From the NCBI GenBank assembly GCA_938085105.1, contig CALKGK010000052.1, positions 34,917 to 98,916 on the forward strand: DNA of 64,000 nucleotides, written 5' to 3'. The position numbers and the translations under genes are program-made. The notes beneath the pieces were generated by a model. The model did no database searches and was not told where the DNA came from. It saw only the letters and a list, made by a program, of their open reading frames with translations. The stretch is from an uncultured Flavobacteriales bacterium (GTDB lineage: Bacteria; Bacteroidota; Bacteroidia; Flavobacteriales_D; Sanyastnellaceae). Positions 52,161 to 60,604 of this stretch are shown here, one piece after another; the first letter of the stretch is position 1; every line of letters begins with the position of its first letter.

Positions 52161-53552
52161 ATGGGATGTGAAAGTTGTTCCAACAATGGCAGCGGATTGC
52201 CAAAAGGATGCAAAAACAACGGAGCCTGTGGAGTTAGCGGTTGCAATAAACTAGATGTCTTTGATTGGCTCTCAGGAATGGAACTTCCTGCGGGACAAAA
52301 GCCATATGATATTGTTGAAGTGCGTTTCAAAAATGGACGAAAGTCTTTCTACAGAAACGTAGATCAACTCGAATTGCAAATAGGAGATGTTATTGCCGTG
52401 GAGTCTTCTCCTGGTCATGATGTTGGAATTGTTTCTCTTACCGGAGAATTGGTGAAAACCCAACTTCAATTGAAGGGGGTAAAAGACAATCACGAGGTAA
52501 GAAAGGTATACCGCAAAGCAAAAACAGAAGACGTTGAGCGCTGGCAAGAGGCCAGAAAACGAGAAGAGCCAAGCATGCAAGAAGCACGAAAAATTGCTTC
52601 TGAACTCGGGCTTGAGATGAAGATCAGTGATATCGAATTTCAAGGCGATGGGGCAAAGGCGACCTTCTTTTATACGGCAGAGGACCGGGTAGATTTCAGA
52701 GAATTGATTCGGAAATTTGCCGATGCCTTTGGAGTGAGAATTGAAATGCGACAAATTGGAATGCGACAAGAGGCGGCCCGCTTGGGTGGTATCGGCTCCT
52801 GTGGTAGAGAATTGTGCTGTTCCACTTGGTTAACGGATTTCCGTTCGGTATCCACAAGTGCAGCCCGCTATCAACAGCTCTCGCTCAATCCACAGAAGTT
52901 GGCCGGACAGTGCGGAAAGTTGAAGTGCTGCCTCAATTTTGAGCTCGATCAGTACCTCGAAGCGGTGAAGAAATTCCCTTCTGGAAACACAAAATTGAAG
53001 ACGCAAGGTGGAATTGCCTTTCACTTCAAAACCGACATCTTCAAAGGAATCATGTACTTCATTCAACAAGATCAACCCGGAAGCTCTCCAGTGGGTATTC
53101 CCGTTGAGCAGGTGAAGGAAATTATTGCAATGAATGAGGCGGGTGAAAAGCCGATGACTTTGATGGACTTCATGGTCGAAGAGATCGTGGAAAAAGAAGA
53201 GGTGTATACCAATGTTGTTGGTCAAGATAGCCTTACACGTTTCGACCAAAAGAAAAGCCGCCGTAAAAAGCCAAACAAGGGGAAAGGACCAAAGCGCGGA
53301 CCAAATCGACCTGAAGCCAAACAGGGAGAACCCGGGGAAAAGTCCAACAAAAATCGACCGAAACGAAGAAAACGTCCAGCAAACAAAGGGAATAAACCGG
53401 GTACAGCGAATCCTGAAAACAAAAATCCTCAAGCACAAGGGGCCAAACCAGGAGAGAATAATGCACCGGCTAAAAAGAAGCGAAGACCACAACGCCGCAA
53501 GCCTAAAGGTCCGGAAGGAACTGGTGGAGCGGGCAAACCAAGTTCAGAATGA
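52161..53552 (+). CDS. PSP1-domain RicT-like protein with Cys-rich N-terminus and basic tail
   Basis: 463 residues. N-terminal cysteine cluster (MGCESCSNNGSGLPKGCKNNGACGVSGCNK; six cysteines), then the PSP1 C-terminal-domain core (about 45-290) with RLGGIGSCGRELCCSTWLTDF and AGQCGKLKCCLNFE, the signatures of YaaT/RicT. The last 110 residues are low-complexity, rich in K, R, P, G and N, and probably disordered and nucleic-acid binding. In Bacillus RicT joins RicA and RicF in an iron-sulfur complex affecting RNase Y and phosphorelay; no RNase Y or RicA is seen here. The gldH start overlaps its stop by four bases. Confidence 0.88.
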   Translation: MGCESCSNNGSGLPKGCKNNGACGVSGCNKLDVFDWLSGMELPAGQKPYDIVEVRFKNGRKSFYRNVDQLELQIGDVIAVESSPGHDVGIVSLTGELVKTQLQLKGVKDNHEVRKVYRKAKTEDVERWQEARKREEPSMQEARKIASELGLEMKISDIEFQGDGAKATFFYTAEDRVDFRELIRKFADAFGVRIEMRQIGMRQEAARLGGIGSCGRELCCSTWLTDFRSVSTSAARYQQLSLNPQKLAGQCGKLKCCLNFELDQYLEAVKKFPSGNTKLKTQGGIAFHFKTDIFKGIMYFIQQDQPGSSPVGIPVEQVKEIIAMNEAGEKPMTLMDFMVEEIVEKEEVYTNVVGQDSLTRFDQKKSRRKKPNKGKGPKRGPNRPEAKQGEPGEKSNKNRPKRRKRPANKGNKPGTANPENKNPQAQGAKPGENNAPAKKKRRPQRRKPKGPEGTGGAGKPSSE

Positions 53553-54010
53553 GAAAAAATCTCAAACTAGCTTTGGCATTGAGCGCAGTCACTTTTTTGG
53601 TGGCCTGTAGCGATGATCATGTGTTTTTTAAAAATTACACTTTTGAAGATCGCGTGTGGACCAGTGCTGATGAAAAGGAGTTCCGTTTTGAAATTCAAGA
53701 CACGGTTACGAGAAATGATTTCTACATTCATTTAAGGAACGATGGAGATTATCCTTACCGCAATTTGTTCCTTTTTGTGGAACTCCAATTCCCGAACGGG
53801 AAGAAGGCCATAGACACCTTAGAGTGCCCGCTCGCCTCACCTTCTGGTGAATGGTATGGGAAGGGACTTGGAGACGTGGTGGATCATAAAATCGCCTACA
53901 AAAGAGAGGTGATCTTCCCCATCGCTGGTGAGTACAGTATTAATGTGCGCCAAGCGATGAGAGACGATACATTGATGGGCTTGTATGATCTAGGGTTTAG
54001 TATCGAGTAG
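53549..54010 (+). CDS. gldH: Gliding motility lipoprotein GldH
   Basis: 153 residues with signal peptide and lipobox LVAC (lipidated cysteine about residue 20). The body matches GldH: YPYRNLFLFVELQFPNGKKAIDTLECPLASPSGEWYGKGLGD and YKREVIFPIAGEYSINVRQAMRDDTLMGLYDLGFSIE. GldH is required for gliding in Flavobacterium, where it is a cell-envelope lipoprotein. It depends on LspA (37494) for maturation. Co-translated with the RicT-like gene through an ATGA overlap. No other gld genes are in the window, so motility cannot be concluded from this alone. Confidence 0.92.
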   Translation: MRKNLKLALALSAVTFLVACSDDHVFFKNYTFEDRVWTSADEKEFRFEIQDTVTRNDFYIHLRNDGDYPYRNLFLFVELQFPNGKKAIDTLECPLASPSGEWYGKGLGDVVDHKIAYKREVIFPIAGEYSINVRQAMRDDTLMGLYDLGFSIE

Positions 54011-54244
54011 CTCTTGAGTAACCATTTTTTACCAAAAGGAGAGCAAAAATAAATGTAGAGCGAATTTATTTGCTGGTTATTTGAGCGATTCAAGGATGGG
54101 GTGGTCGATAAACATATCATGTCTTATGCTAGCCCTAAACCTAAACACCCGCGTTCGCTTCTCAAGAAATAGATATGGCCATCCTCTCAAAGTCAGTAGG
54201 AGGGTTGAACGATTACGGACAATCATTTAATAATAGATGCAATA
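54011..54244. other. Intergenic region after gldH, no supported gene
   Basis: About 230 bases. A plus-strand open stretch (about 54057-54172) would read SEFICWLFERFKDGVVDKH and on, but it has no start codon and follows a TAG, so it is not called. No promoter or repeat was recognised. Confidence 0.5.
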
Positions 54245-54280
54245 AAAAAGCCAGATTCTTTCAGAGGAATCTGGCTTTTT
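54245..54280. terminator. Bidirectional terminator between gldH and the PLD-fold gene
   Basis: AAAAAGCCAGATTC (54245-54258) pairs perfectly with GAATCTGGCTTTTT (54267-54280) around an eight-base loop, with A and T runs on the two sides. Confidence 0.93.
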
Positions 54281-54301
54281 TGATGTGAGTCGTGTTTGGT
54301 C

Positions 54302-56491
54302 CTATTTCAATAAAACCTTCGCACTTTTAATTCCCGTTGAGCTTTCAACACTTAATATGTACATGCCACGTGCAAAAGATGCGGTTTCAATTTGCATGAA
54401 CGGGCTGTTCATTCTCCACTGACCAAGAACTTTTCCGTTCAAGTCGAGCAAGCGAACAATCATGTTTTCTTGAACGTTGGCGTTCAATTCCAAGTTCAAT
54501 AGTCCAGCTGCTGGGTTAGGATAGATCTTGAGATCAACACCAGCGGCAATCTCCTCAATGTTTGTAGTTACTTCGTCCAAACGCTCTTTGTACTCTTGGT
54601 AGAATAAGTTGGCAAGGCGCGCATCGTGAATGATCAAGGTGTTCTCGTCGTTCACGTTTTCTGCTGTTGAAGACCAGTTGTGAGAACCGGTAATAACAGT
54701 TGGGTCAGATGCTACTTCTGAATGATCAATGATGCAATACTTGTGGTGAATGGTGTTTGGAATACCTGCGTGAGAGTAAACAGGGATATTTCCAGCGTTC
54801 AACACGCCAAATTCTGAACCTTGGTTTGTTGCTTGCTCCATGATACCATTCATGTTCACAAAAATGCTGTTCACTTCCAACATGGCTTCAGCGATTTCAT
54901 CGCGTGTGAAAGCAAGAAGAGCGAAGTGCAAATCGTAATCTGTTTCCAAAACCGCGTCGCGAATGGCGTTGGTTGTTCCGTCAGTTGGAGAGAAAACCAA
55001 TTCAACAGGCGATCCTCCAATGATGAATTTTCGCGGAGTATTCACGCTTTTTGCTGCACCAAATTTACTGTTAGCTGCATCGGGCATCGCGCCTTCAGAA
55101 CCCCACATTTCGTTGAATTCGATGGTATATGCTTTTGCCAAAGACTCGTCTTGAATTACCACCAAGTTGTTGTAATCGGTGGTTAAGTTTGCTGCAGTCC
55201 AGTTGGTAGACCCCGTCAATACTTGCGCGAGGTCAGTATATTCTGCATCAGCAATCAAAAACTTGTTGTGCATTCCTGAACCTTCATCATCTGTTCTAAA
55301 CAATACTGGAATGTTGTCGTTGAAATCGTCAATCCCAATGTTCGCATTGGTTCCTTGAGCGATGTAGCGAATTTGAACTCCATTGTCGTAAGCAGTATTA
55401 ATAGCGCTTTCGATGAGGTCGTTATTGATGTTGTAAACAGCGATGTCCAAGGTGTGCTGCGCACGGGTAATGTATGCAGCAATGGTGTCGTTCATGTCAA
55501 AACCAAGTGAAATGGCTTCTTCATCTGTGGCTACAGAGGTATCAACACTTCCGGTGAAGTAGGCTAGAATTTCTCCTGACGACAAAGAAACGGTTGCGAA
55601 AGGGAGAATGTTTGAAGAAGTTGTTTCCCCATTCAAGTTCGAAGATACCTGAACGTAGTAGATGGTTCCTGGTTCTAGGTTGGTAAGACTCACCGTGTGG
55701 TCTGAAGTCAATGTTTCATCGTAGATTTCATCACCTAGGTCTGGAGTTGTTCCAAATTCAACAAAAGAATCTCCAGCGGCATCGGTGGTCCACGAAAGAT
55801 CAAAACTTGTTGTGGTGATGTTGTCTTGGTCGATGGTTGAAGAGATGCAAATGCTCTGCAAGGCTTCAAAATCGTCTGAATTTCTCAAGAGCAACTGATA
55901 TCCCCCAAAGCCATCAAAGCTAAATTGTGATGCCACTCCAGTGATGTTCGCGTCGCAAGAAGTAAGGATTTCACCTACCAATGCGTTGCTGGTTCTGAAA
56001 TAAGCTACTCCTTCTTCTCCATTTGCTGTGAAGTTGTAAGTAGAGTTCCCTTGAATCACTTGTCCGCCAGCAGCAAAAACAGCTGCGTTGATTCGCACCA
56101 ACTGTCCTTCGTAGCTTTCATTCATTTGCGCTGGTGTGATCACTACAGGCTCTGGCAATGGGTTGTCCGTGCTGTTGATGGTCACCTCTGAGAGGTCAGG
56201 ACCAACTTCAAGCAAGCCGTTGAACTCAGTGATCAATCCTGTTACCGTGATTTCATCTCCGGGCATAGGCTCGGTGAATCCGTCCCAGTTTTGTCCTGGG
56301 TAAATCGCGATTCCGGCAGAGGCATCTTGGATGTATCTTACCGAACCTAAACTACCGTCGTTCGTCACGATTCCAGTTACAGTAACTTCTTGACCGATAC
56401 TGAAATTGTTTCGAGCATCGAGGATGTCGCTTTGAGCCAAAACACAAAGGTTGGCCATGAAAGCAAGTACAATTAAACTGATTTTTTTCAT
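54302..56491 (-). CDS. Secreted phospholipase D-fold protein (nuclease-like) with T9SS sorting domain
   Basis: 729 residues, signal peptide MKKISLIVLAFMANLCVLAQ. Order: an OB-fold-like domain (about 20-210, GQEVTVTGIVTNDGSLGSVRYIQD), a fibronectin type III-like domain (about 215-300, LEPGTIYYVQVSS), then two PLD half-sites: MHNKFLIADAEYTDLAQVLTGSTNWT (about 409) and IHHKYCIIDHSEVASDPTVITGSHNWS (about 584), each with HxKxxxxD; and a type A sorting domain with LKIYPNPAAG (about 655-729). OB-fold plus PLD in secreted proteins is typical of extracellular nucleases, though phospholipase activity cannot be excluded. Ten bases downstream of a TonB-dependent receptor gene on the same strand, so products may be imported by it. 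Confidence 0.87.
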   Translation of the reverse strand: MKKISLIVLAFMANLCVLAQSDILDARNNFSIGQEVTVTGIVTNDGSLGSVRYIQDASAGIAIYPGQNWDGFTEPMPGDEITVTGLITEFNGLLEVGPDLSEVTINSTDNPLPEPVVITPAQMNESYEGQLVRINAAVFAAGGQVIQGNSTYNFTANGEEGVAYFRTSNALVGEILTSCDANITGVASQFSFDGFGGYQLLLRNSDDFEALQSICISSTIDQDNITTTSFDLSWTTDAAGDSFVEFGTTPDLGDEIYDETLTSDHTVSLTNLEPGTIYYVQVSSNLNGETTSSNILPFATVSLSSGEILAYFTGSVDTSVATDEEAISLGFDMNDTIAAYITRAQHTLDIAVYNINNDLIESAINTAYDNGVQIRYIAQGTNANIGIDDFNDNIPVLFRTDDEGSGMHNKFLIADAEYTDLAQVLTGSTNWTAANLTTDYNNLVVIQDESLAKAYTIEFNEMWGSEGAMPDAANSKFGAAKSVNTPRKFIIGGSPVELVFSPTDGTTNAIRDAVLETDYDLHFALLAFTRDEIAEAMLEVNSIFVNMNGIMEQATNQGSEFGVLNAGNIPVYSHAGIPNTIHHKYCIIDHSEVASDPTVITGSHNWSSTAENVNDENTLIIHDARLANLFYQEYKERLDEVTTNIEEIAAGVDLKIYPNPAAGLLNLELNANVQENMIVRLLDLNGKVLGQWRMNSPFMQIETASFARGMYILSVESSTGIKSAKVLLK

Positions 56492-56501
56492 AATGGTGGT
56501 T

Positions 56502-59378
56502 TTAGAAACGAACCCTAACAGAGAAGTTCATTCGGGCTCCTTGGCCCATGTAGACACTGGCAGAGCTGGCGTCAAAATTGTTTTGTCTAAAGCTATATCG
56601 ATCGTTCTCATTTCGGTAGAAAGGAAGAGCGTTCGTATCGTTGTTTTGTGCGTTGATGATGTAAACAGTGTTCAGCGCATTGAAGACGCTCAATCGGAAA
56701 TCAATCTTCGATTTCTTCAAGTCGAACCCGTATCCCGCGTGAATGTCGAGCAAACCATAAGCTGGAATTCTCCACGATTGACGTCCTTCATTTTCATCAA
56801 ACAATGAGAAGGGGTCAAAATCTGCGTAGAACTTGTCAAAGAAGGTAAATCTCGGTTTGATGTAGAATCCTTTTTTCGCATACTTCACAGCGAGGCTGTA
56901 CTGAAATTGAGGGGCATCACCTACAAAAACACCCGCTGCGTTATAAGAGATGGTTTCAGGATCGCCTGTATTCGGGTTGAGGTAAGGAAGGTTGGTTTCT
57001 TGATCGATGAGAATCAAGCTGTCTTCACTACTTGTCCATCTCCAATCTCCCAAAGAAACATACCCTTCAATGGACCATACGTTAGAAAACTTGTAAGCCG
57101 CATCGATTTCCAAACCTTTATGAAGTGCACTCATGGCATTTACGTTGGCGCGAACACGCTCTCCACTAGGAAGCTCGATGCTTAATAGTTCATCCAAAGG
57201 TCGGTTGTTCCAAATGGTGTAATATCCATTCACATTTAAAGAGAATGGATAACGAGAGAACTTATAACCCAACTCGAGAGAGGTTACCTCCTCGTTTTCT
57301 ACGTTTTGAACGAATTTATTATCAAATCCAATCACGTTTCTTGAAACGGGAGTTCTGTTGAGGTGACCAGCGTTCATGAATACGTTCGACCACTCTGAGA
57401 GTTTGTAAGCACCTCCCGTTTTGACTGTAAATCCAGGAATCCACTTCCAGCCAGACTCCTTTTCGGCTCCGGTTCTTTCGGTATCTTCCGGCTCAATGAA
57501 GTTGTCAATTCGATTGTAACCTTGATAAACGGCACTCACATTCAAGAAGGCATTCCAAAGGGTCGCTTTGTATTCCGCCAATCCAAAAAGACCACCCCAA
57601 TTCACAAACACCTCATTGTCAAAATCAATGCGGTCGCCCACTCTTTTCATGGGGTCTTCTCCCTCTGGGAAGTTGTTCGGGATGTAGTAATCTCCACCCA
57701 AAAGGTCAAACACCTCTGCGTAGTGCTGTGCTTTGTAGGTTCTGAAATCGACCCCACCGCTTACCGTTAGTTTTTCCGATTGCTCCCACTTGAAGGTGGA
57801 AAGGAGTCCTAGCCATTGGTGGTTGTTGAATCCTTTACGAAGAATCCAACCCGATTTTCTTTCAGTTTCAGAGTAGAGGGCATCAATGGACGAAACAGAG
57901 GTTGTATTTGCGTTGAAGAATCGTTGGAAATCTACTTGGCCGTTTTCATCGTAGTCTCCCAAGCCCAATCCTGGAGCCAGAGCAGTTCCGCCACCACGAC
58001 CATAAGAAGCGTAAGCCATGTTGGAAACAAAGAACTTATCGCTCACTCTCCAACTGTGACGAAGCGAGAACAAGGGTTTGTGGTAACGATTTTGTCTTTC
58101 GTTGAGTTGTTCTCCATTGAGTTCTCCCCAGTGGATGTTGTATCTCAAACCTCTGTCGATCACGTCACTGGTATCGATAAAGCTGGTTTGATTCATTTGG
58201 TCCATGAAGTCATCCTCAGAATTGAAACCAAAAACATTGTTCAAGGAATCGATCAAAATGTCTTGAGTAAACCCTACAAGTTGACCATCTACAACTACAG
58301 GTGCGTTCGGACCATTAGAAATCGCTCTGTGTTCCTGACTGTAATTCATCAAACGCGCATATTCAGCGTCACTTCCGTCAAAAAGGGAACGTGCAAATTC
58401 TTTGTCGTGAGTTACGATGCGTTGCTGATAAGCTCTGGTGTTGTTGAGTGAGGGAGCACCCATGGCGCTGAAACTCAAAACATGATTACCGAGCTCTTTC
58501 TGAATTTTCGCATAGTAGAAAAATGCTTCAGAACCGGTGTTGGTGATGAATCCATTGTCTCTTTTGTAAGAACCGGCAAAAGTGAATCCCCATCCGCCTT
58601 TGAGTCGGCCAGTGGTATGTCCCAAAGTGGTTCTCAAAAACCCGTTGGAACCCATTTCTTGTTTTACGGAAGTTTGTTTTTTAGCATCGATACCTTGGGT
58701 AACGACGTTTACCGTTCCCCCAATTGCGGGAAGGGCTAATTTTGATGCTCCGAGTCCACGCTGAACTTGCATGGTTTGAGTAACGAGGTCGAGCCCGAAC
58801 CAGTTGTTCCAGAAAACACCTCCAGTTTCCATGTCGTTCACGGGAATGCCATCAATCATGACGGAAACGTTTCGTTGCTTGAAACCTCGGATGGAGATGG
58901 ATGGACCATTATCATCAGACCCTTCCATGGTGGCATACACTCCTGGAGTGCTGTTCAGGATCATTGGGATGGGTTGTGAACCCAATTCTTCTTGAATTTG
59001 AATCGGTTTGATATCGGAAACGGCAATGGGTGTTTCACGGTCGACAATCAAATCGGTCACTACTTCAGCGGCTTGGAGCAAAACACCGGATAGCTCAATA
59101 TTTAGTTGTTGAGATGAGCTGTTCACCTCAATGGTTTTTTCGATGGGAGTATACCCAACATAGCTGGCTTTAACGGTATATGTTCCGTAAGGCAGGTCGA
59201 TGCTGTAATTCCCGTCAAAGTCACTCAAAACACCCCGTTCATTAAAAAGAATGGTGGCTTGAATGAGGGTCTCGCTAGTACCGGCATCTTTAATGGTTCC
59301 AAATACTTTACCCGTTTTTTGTGCTTGGGCAGAAACCACCAATGCAAGTGTGCAAAGAATAAAGAGAAGTCGTTTCAT
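56502..59378 (-). CDS. TonB-dependent receptor with carboxypeptidase-like N-terminal domain
   Basis: 958 residues from ATG 59376-59378 (MKRLLFILCTLALVVSAQAQ signal peptide; the longer start at 59402 falls inside a terminator hairpin and is rejected). A CarboxypepD_reg-like domain (about 20-110, GKVFGTIKDAG... DFDGNYSIDLPYGTYTVKASYVGY) precedes the plug (about 120-230: ISIRGFKQRNVSVMIDGIPVNDMETGGVFWNNWFGLD) and a large barrel ending ARMNFSVRVRF. The substrate is not readable. Neighbours are a secreted PLD-fold protein downstream and a secreted lamin-tail protein upstream, suggesting import of products released by the former. Confidence 0.9.
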   Translation of the reverse strand: MKRLLFILCTLALVVSAQAQKTGKVFGTIKDAGTSETLIQATILFNERGVLSDFDGNYSIDLPYGTYTVKASYVGYTPIEKTIEVNSSSQQLNIELSGVLLQAAEVVTDLIVDRETPIAVSDIKPIQIQEELGSQPIPMILNSTPGVYATMEGSDDNGPSISIRGFKQRNVSVMIDGIPVNDMETGGVFWNNWFGLDLVTQTMQVQRGLGASKLALPAIGGTVNVVTQGIDAKKQTSVKQEMGSNGFLRTTLGHTTGRLKGGWGFTFAGSYKRDNGFITNTGSEAFFYYAKIQKELGNHVLSFSAMGAPSLNNTRAYQQRIVTHDKEFARSLFDGSDAEYARLMNYSQEHRAISNGPNAPVVVDGQLVGFTQDILIDSLNNVFGFNSEDDFMDQMNQTSFIDTSDVIDRGLRYNIHWGELNGEQLNERQNRYHKPLFSLRHSWRVSDKFFVSNMAYASYGRGGGTALAPGLGLGDYDENGQVDFQRFFNANTTSVSSIDALYSETERKSGWILRKGFNNHQWLGLLSTFKWEQSEKLTVSGGVDFRTYKAQHYAEVFDLLGGDYYIPNNFPEGEDPMKRVGDRIDFDNEVFVNWGGLFGLAEYKATLWNAFLNVSAVYQGYNRIDNFIEPEDTERTGAEKESGWKWIPGFTVKTGGAYKLSEWSNVFMNAGHLNRTPVSRNVIGFDNKFVQNVENEEVTSLELGYKFSRYPFSLNVNGYYTIWNNRPLDELLSIELPSGERVRANVNAMSALHKGLEIDAAYKFSNVWSIEGYVSLGDWRWTSSEDSLILIDQETNLPYLNPNTGDPETISYNAAGVFVGDAPQFQYSLAVKYAKKGFYIKPRFTFFDKFYADFDPFSLFDENEGRQSWRIPAYGLLDIHAGYGFDLKKSKIDFRLSVFNALNTVYIINAQNNDTNALPFYRNENDRYSFRQNNFDASSASVYMGQGARMNFSVRVRF

Positions 59379-59385
59379 GATATGG

Positions 59386-59414
59386 AAAAAAAGGCCGTTC
59401 AAAATTGAACGGCC
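59386..59414 (-). terminator. Terminator hairpin directly before the TonB receptor gene
   Basis: On the minus strand GGCCGTTCA and TGAACGGCC (59414-59393) form a perfect nine-pair stem with a four-base loop, followed by seven T (59392-59386). It ends the lamin-tail gene 22 bases after its stop and lies only 7 bases before the receptor ATG. Confidence 0.9.
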
Positions 59415-59435
59415 TATTTAAAATTGCTTTAAAGC

Positions 59436-60374
59436 TTATTGAATCACTACTCGTTGAGAGAAGGTAGCGTTGTTGTCGAGATAAACATTAACAATGTACA
59501 TTCCTTTTGGAAGTTCTGCTACGTCTACTGCATGACGCTTAATGGTGCTGCTGGTGTTGGACTCAACCACACGTTGACCGTTTTGAGCGTAGATTTCAAC
59601 ACGAGTAATGTTGAAGTTCGCATCAATGTTCAATAGACCATTGTTTACAGGGTTTGGATACATTTCCAATTCAATTGGAGTCTGCTCCACTACGTTGTTA
59701 GGATCAACTGCATTTGGATCGCAAGAACAAGCGTGCATTCCCAAACCATCCCAAGTGTTGCTTGGAAGAGAATCCCACTGATCCAAAGCGTAGAACGTTA
59801 CAGGAACGTTGATGTCTCCAGCTGTGATGTTGAATTTTCTTCTCAAAGTCTTGTTTGCAGTCAAGAAAGTTCCACCATCTTCTGAAGTATATCCTGTTGC
59901 TTCGTTGTCTGTCCAAGCAGAACCTGGATCTTCACCTGGCTTTGCAAACATGTCCACTGGCTGACCATCTTTAACAAAAACCAAAGCGTCATCTCCGTTC
60001 ATGTAAGTTGGTGCTGGATAAGGGTTATCCAATTGGTTAGCATAAATCTGCATCAATGGATCAACCGCTGGAGAAATACTACCTCCACCGAGGTCAACAT
60101 CTTCCGTTTGACCGTTAACCACTACCCAAGTACCATAAGCAGGGATTGTTCCTACAAGGTTAACTTCATCAGAAACATCGTTTGCTCCATTTGACCAACG
60201 TTGAAGAACGTAAGGGCCAAGGTCGATAGGAGCATCGGTTGGGTTGTAAATTTCGAACCCTTTGTTGTTCCCTGAACCTTCGCAGTATTCAGAAATAAAG
60301 AGTTCGTTGCAACCTTGAGAGATCACTTGTTGTCCTATAAGAACAAAGGCAATAAGAGGTAAAAGTGTTTTCAT
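59436..60374 (-). CDS. Secreted lamin-tail-domain protein with T9SS sorting domain
   Basis: 312 residues, signal peptide MKTLLPLIAFVLIGQQVISQ. The middle is a lamin-tail domain (about 22-130: LFISEYCEGSGNNKGFEIYNPTDAPIDLGPYVL, then a strand-rich region with DALVFVKDGQPVD), and the C-terminus a type A sorting domain (about 235-312, ELEMYPNPVNNGLLNI to SQRVVIQ). Bacterial lamin-tail domains are common in secreted nucleases and surface proteins and may bind nucleic acid or carbohydrate. No catalytic residues are evident. First gene of the minus-strand group ending in the PLD-fold protein, with a TAGCTTTG promoter element just upstream. Confidence 0.88.
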   Translation of the reverse strand: MKTLLPLIAFVLIGQQVISQGCNELFISEYCEGSGNNKGFEIYNPTDAPIDLGPYVLQRWSNGANDVSDEVNLVGTIPAYGTWVVVNGQTEDVDLGGGSISPAVDPLMQIYANQLDNPYPAPTYMNGDDALVFVKDGQPVDMFAKPGEDPGSAWTDNEATGYTSEDGGTFLTANKTLRRKFNITAGDINVPVTFYALDQWDSLPSNTWDGLGMHACSCDPNAVDPNNVVEQTPIELEMYPNPVNNGLLNIDANFNITRVEIYAQNGQRVVESNTSSTIKRHAVDVAELPKGMYIVNVYLDNNATFSQRVVIQ

Positions 60375-60392
60375 CTTTTTGAAATATTTTTA

Positions 60393-60400
60393 CAAAGCTA
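60393..60400 (-). promoter_or_regulatory. Promoter -7 element TAGCTTTG for the lamin-tail gene
   Basis: Exact TAnnTTTG match on the minus strand, 18 bases before the ATG at 60374, leaving a short leader. The -33 TTG is not clear. Confidence 0.55.
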
Positions 60401-60604
60401 AGAACCTTCCTCGATTGGGGTGCGATTGAAAGAAGAAATTTAACCTTTCGCTAACAGTAGATGGAGTAATCCTAAGCCGATGCAGACGTGTGCAATGTGT
60501 TTTGTATCTTAGCCACAACTGAAATCCTATTTGCCTTGGTAAGGTGTACCTTGCTAAATAAAAAACCTTAATTAAAGAGATTATTTAAATAACCGAACTG
60601 AATT

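Noticed and set aside
54057..54172. Short open stretch after gldH (WLFERFKDGVVDKH...)
   Set aside because: No start codon, an upstream in-frame TAG and no family resemblance; could be a gene remnant but cannot be supported.
60538..60604. Possible regulatory hairpins (AAGGTGTACCTT, TTATTTAAATAA) before the last gene
   Set aside because: Both are short, AT-rich palindromes with no terminator run or conserved element; not distinguishable from chance.
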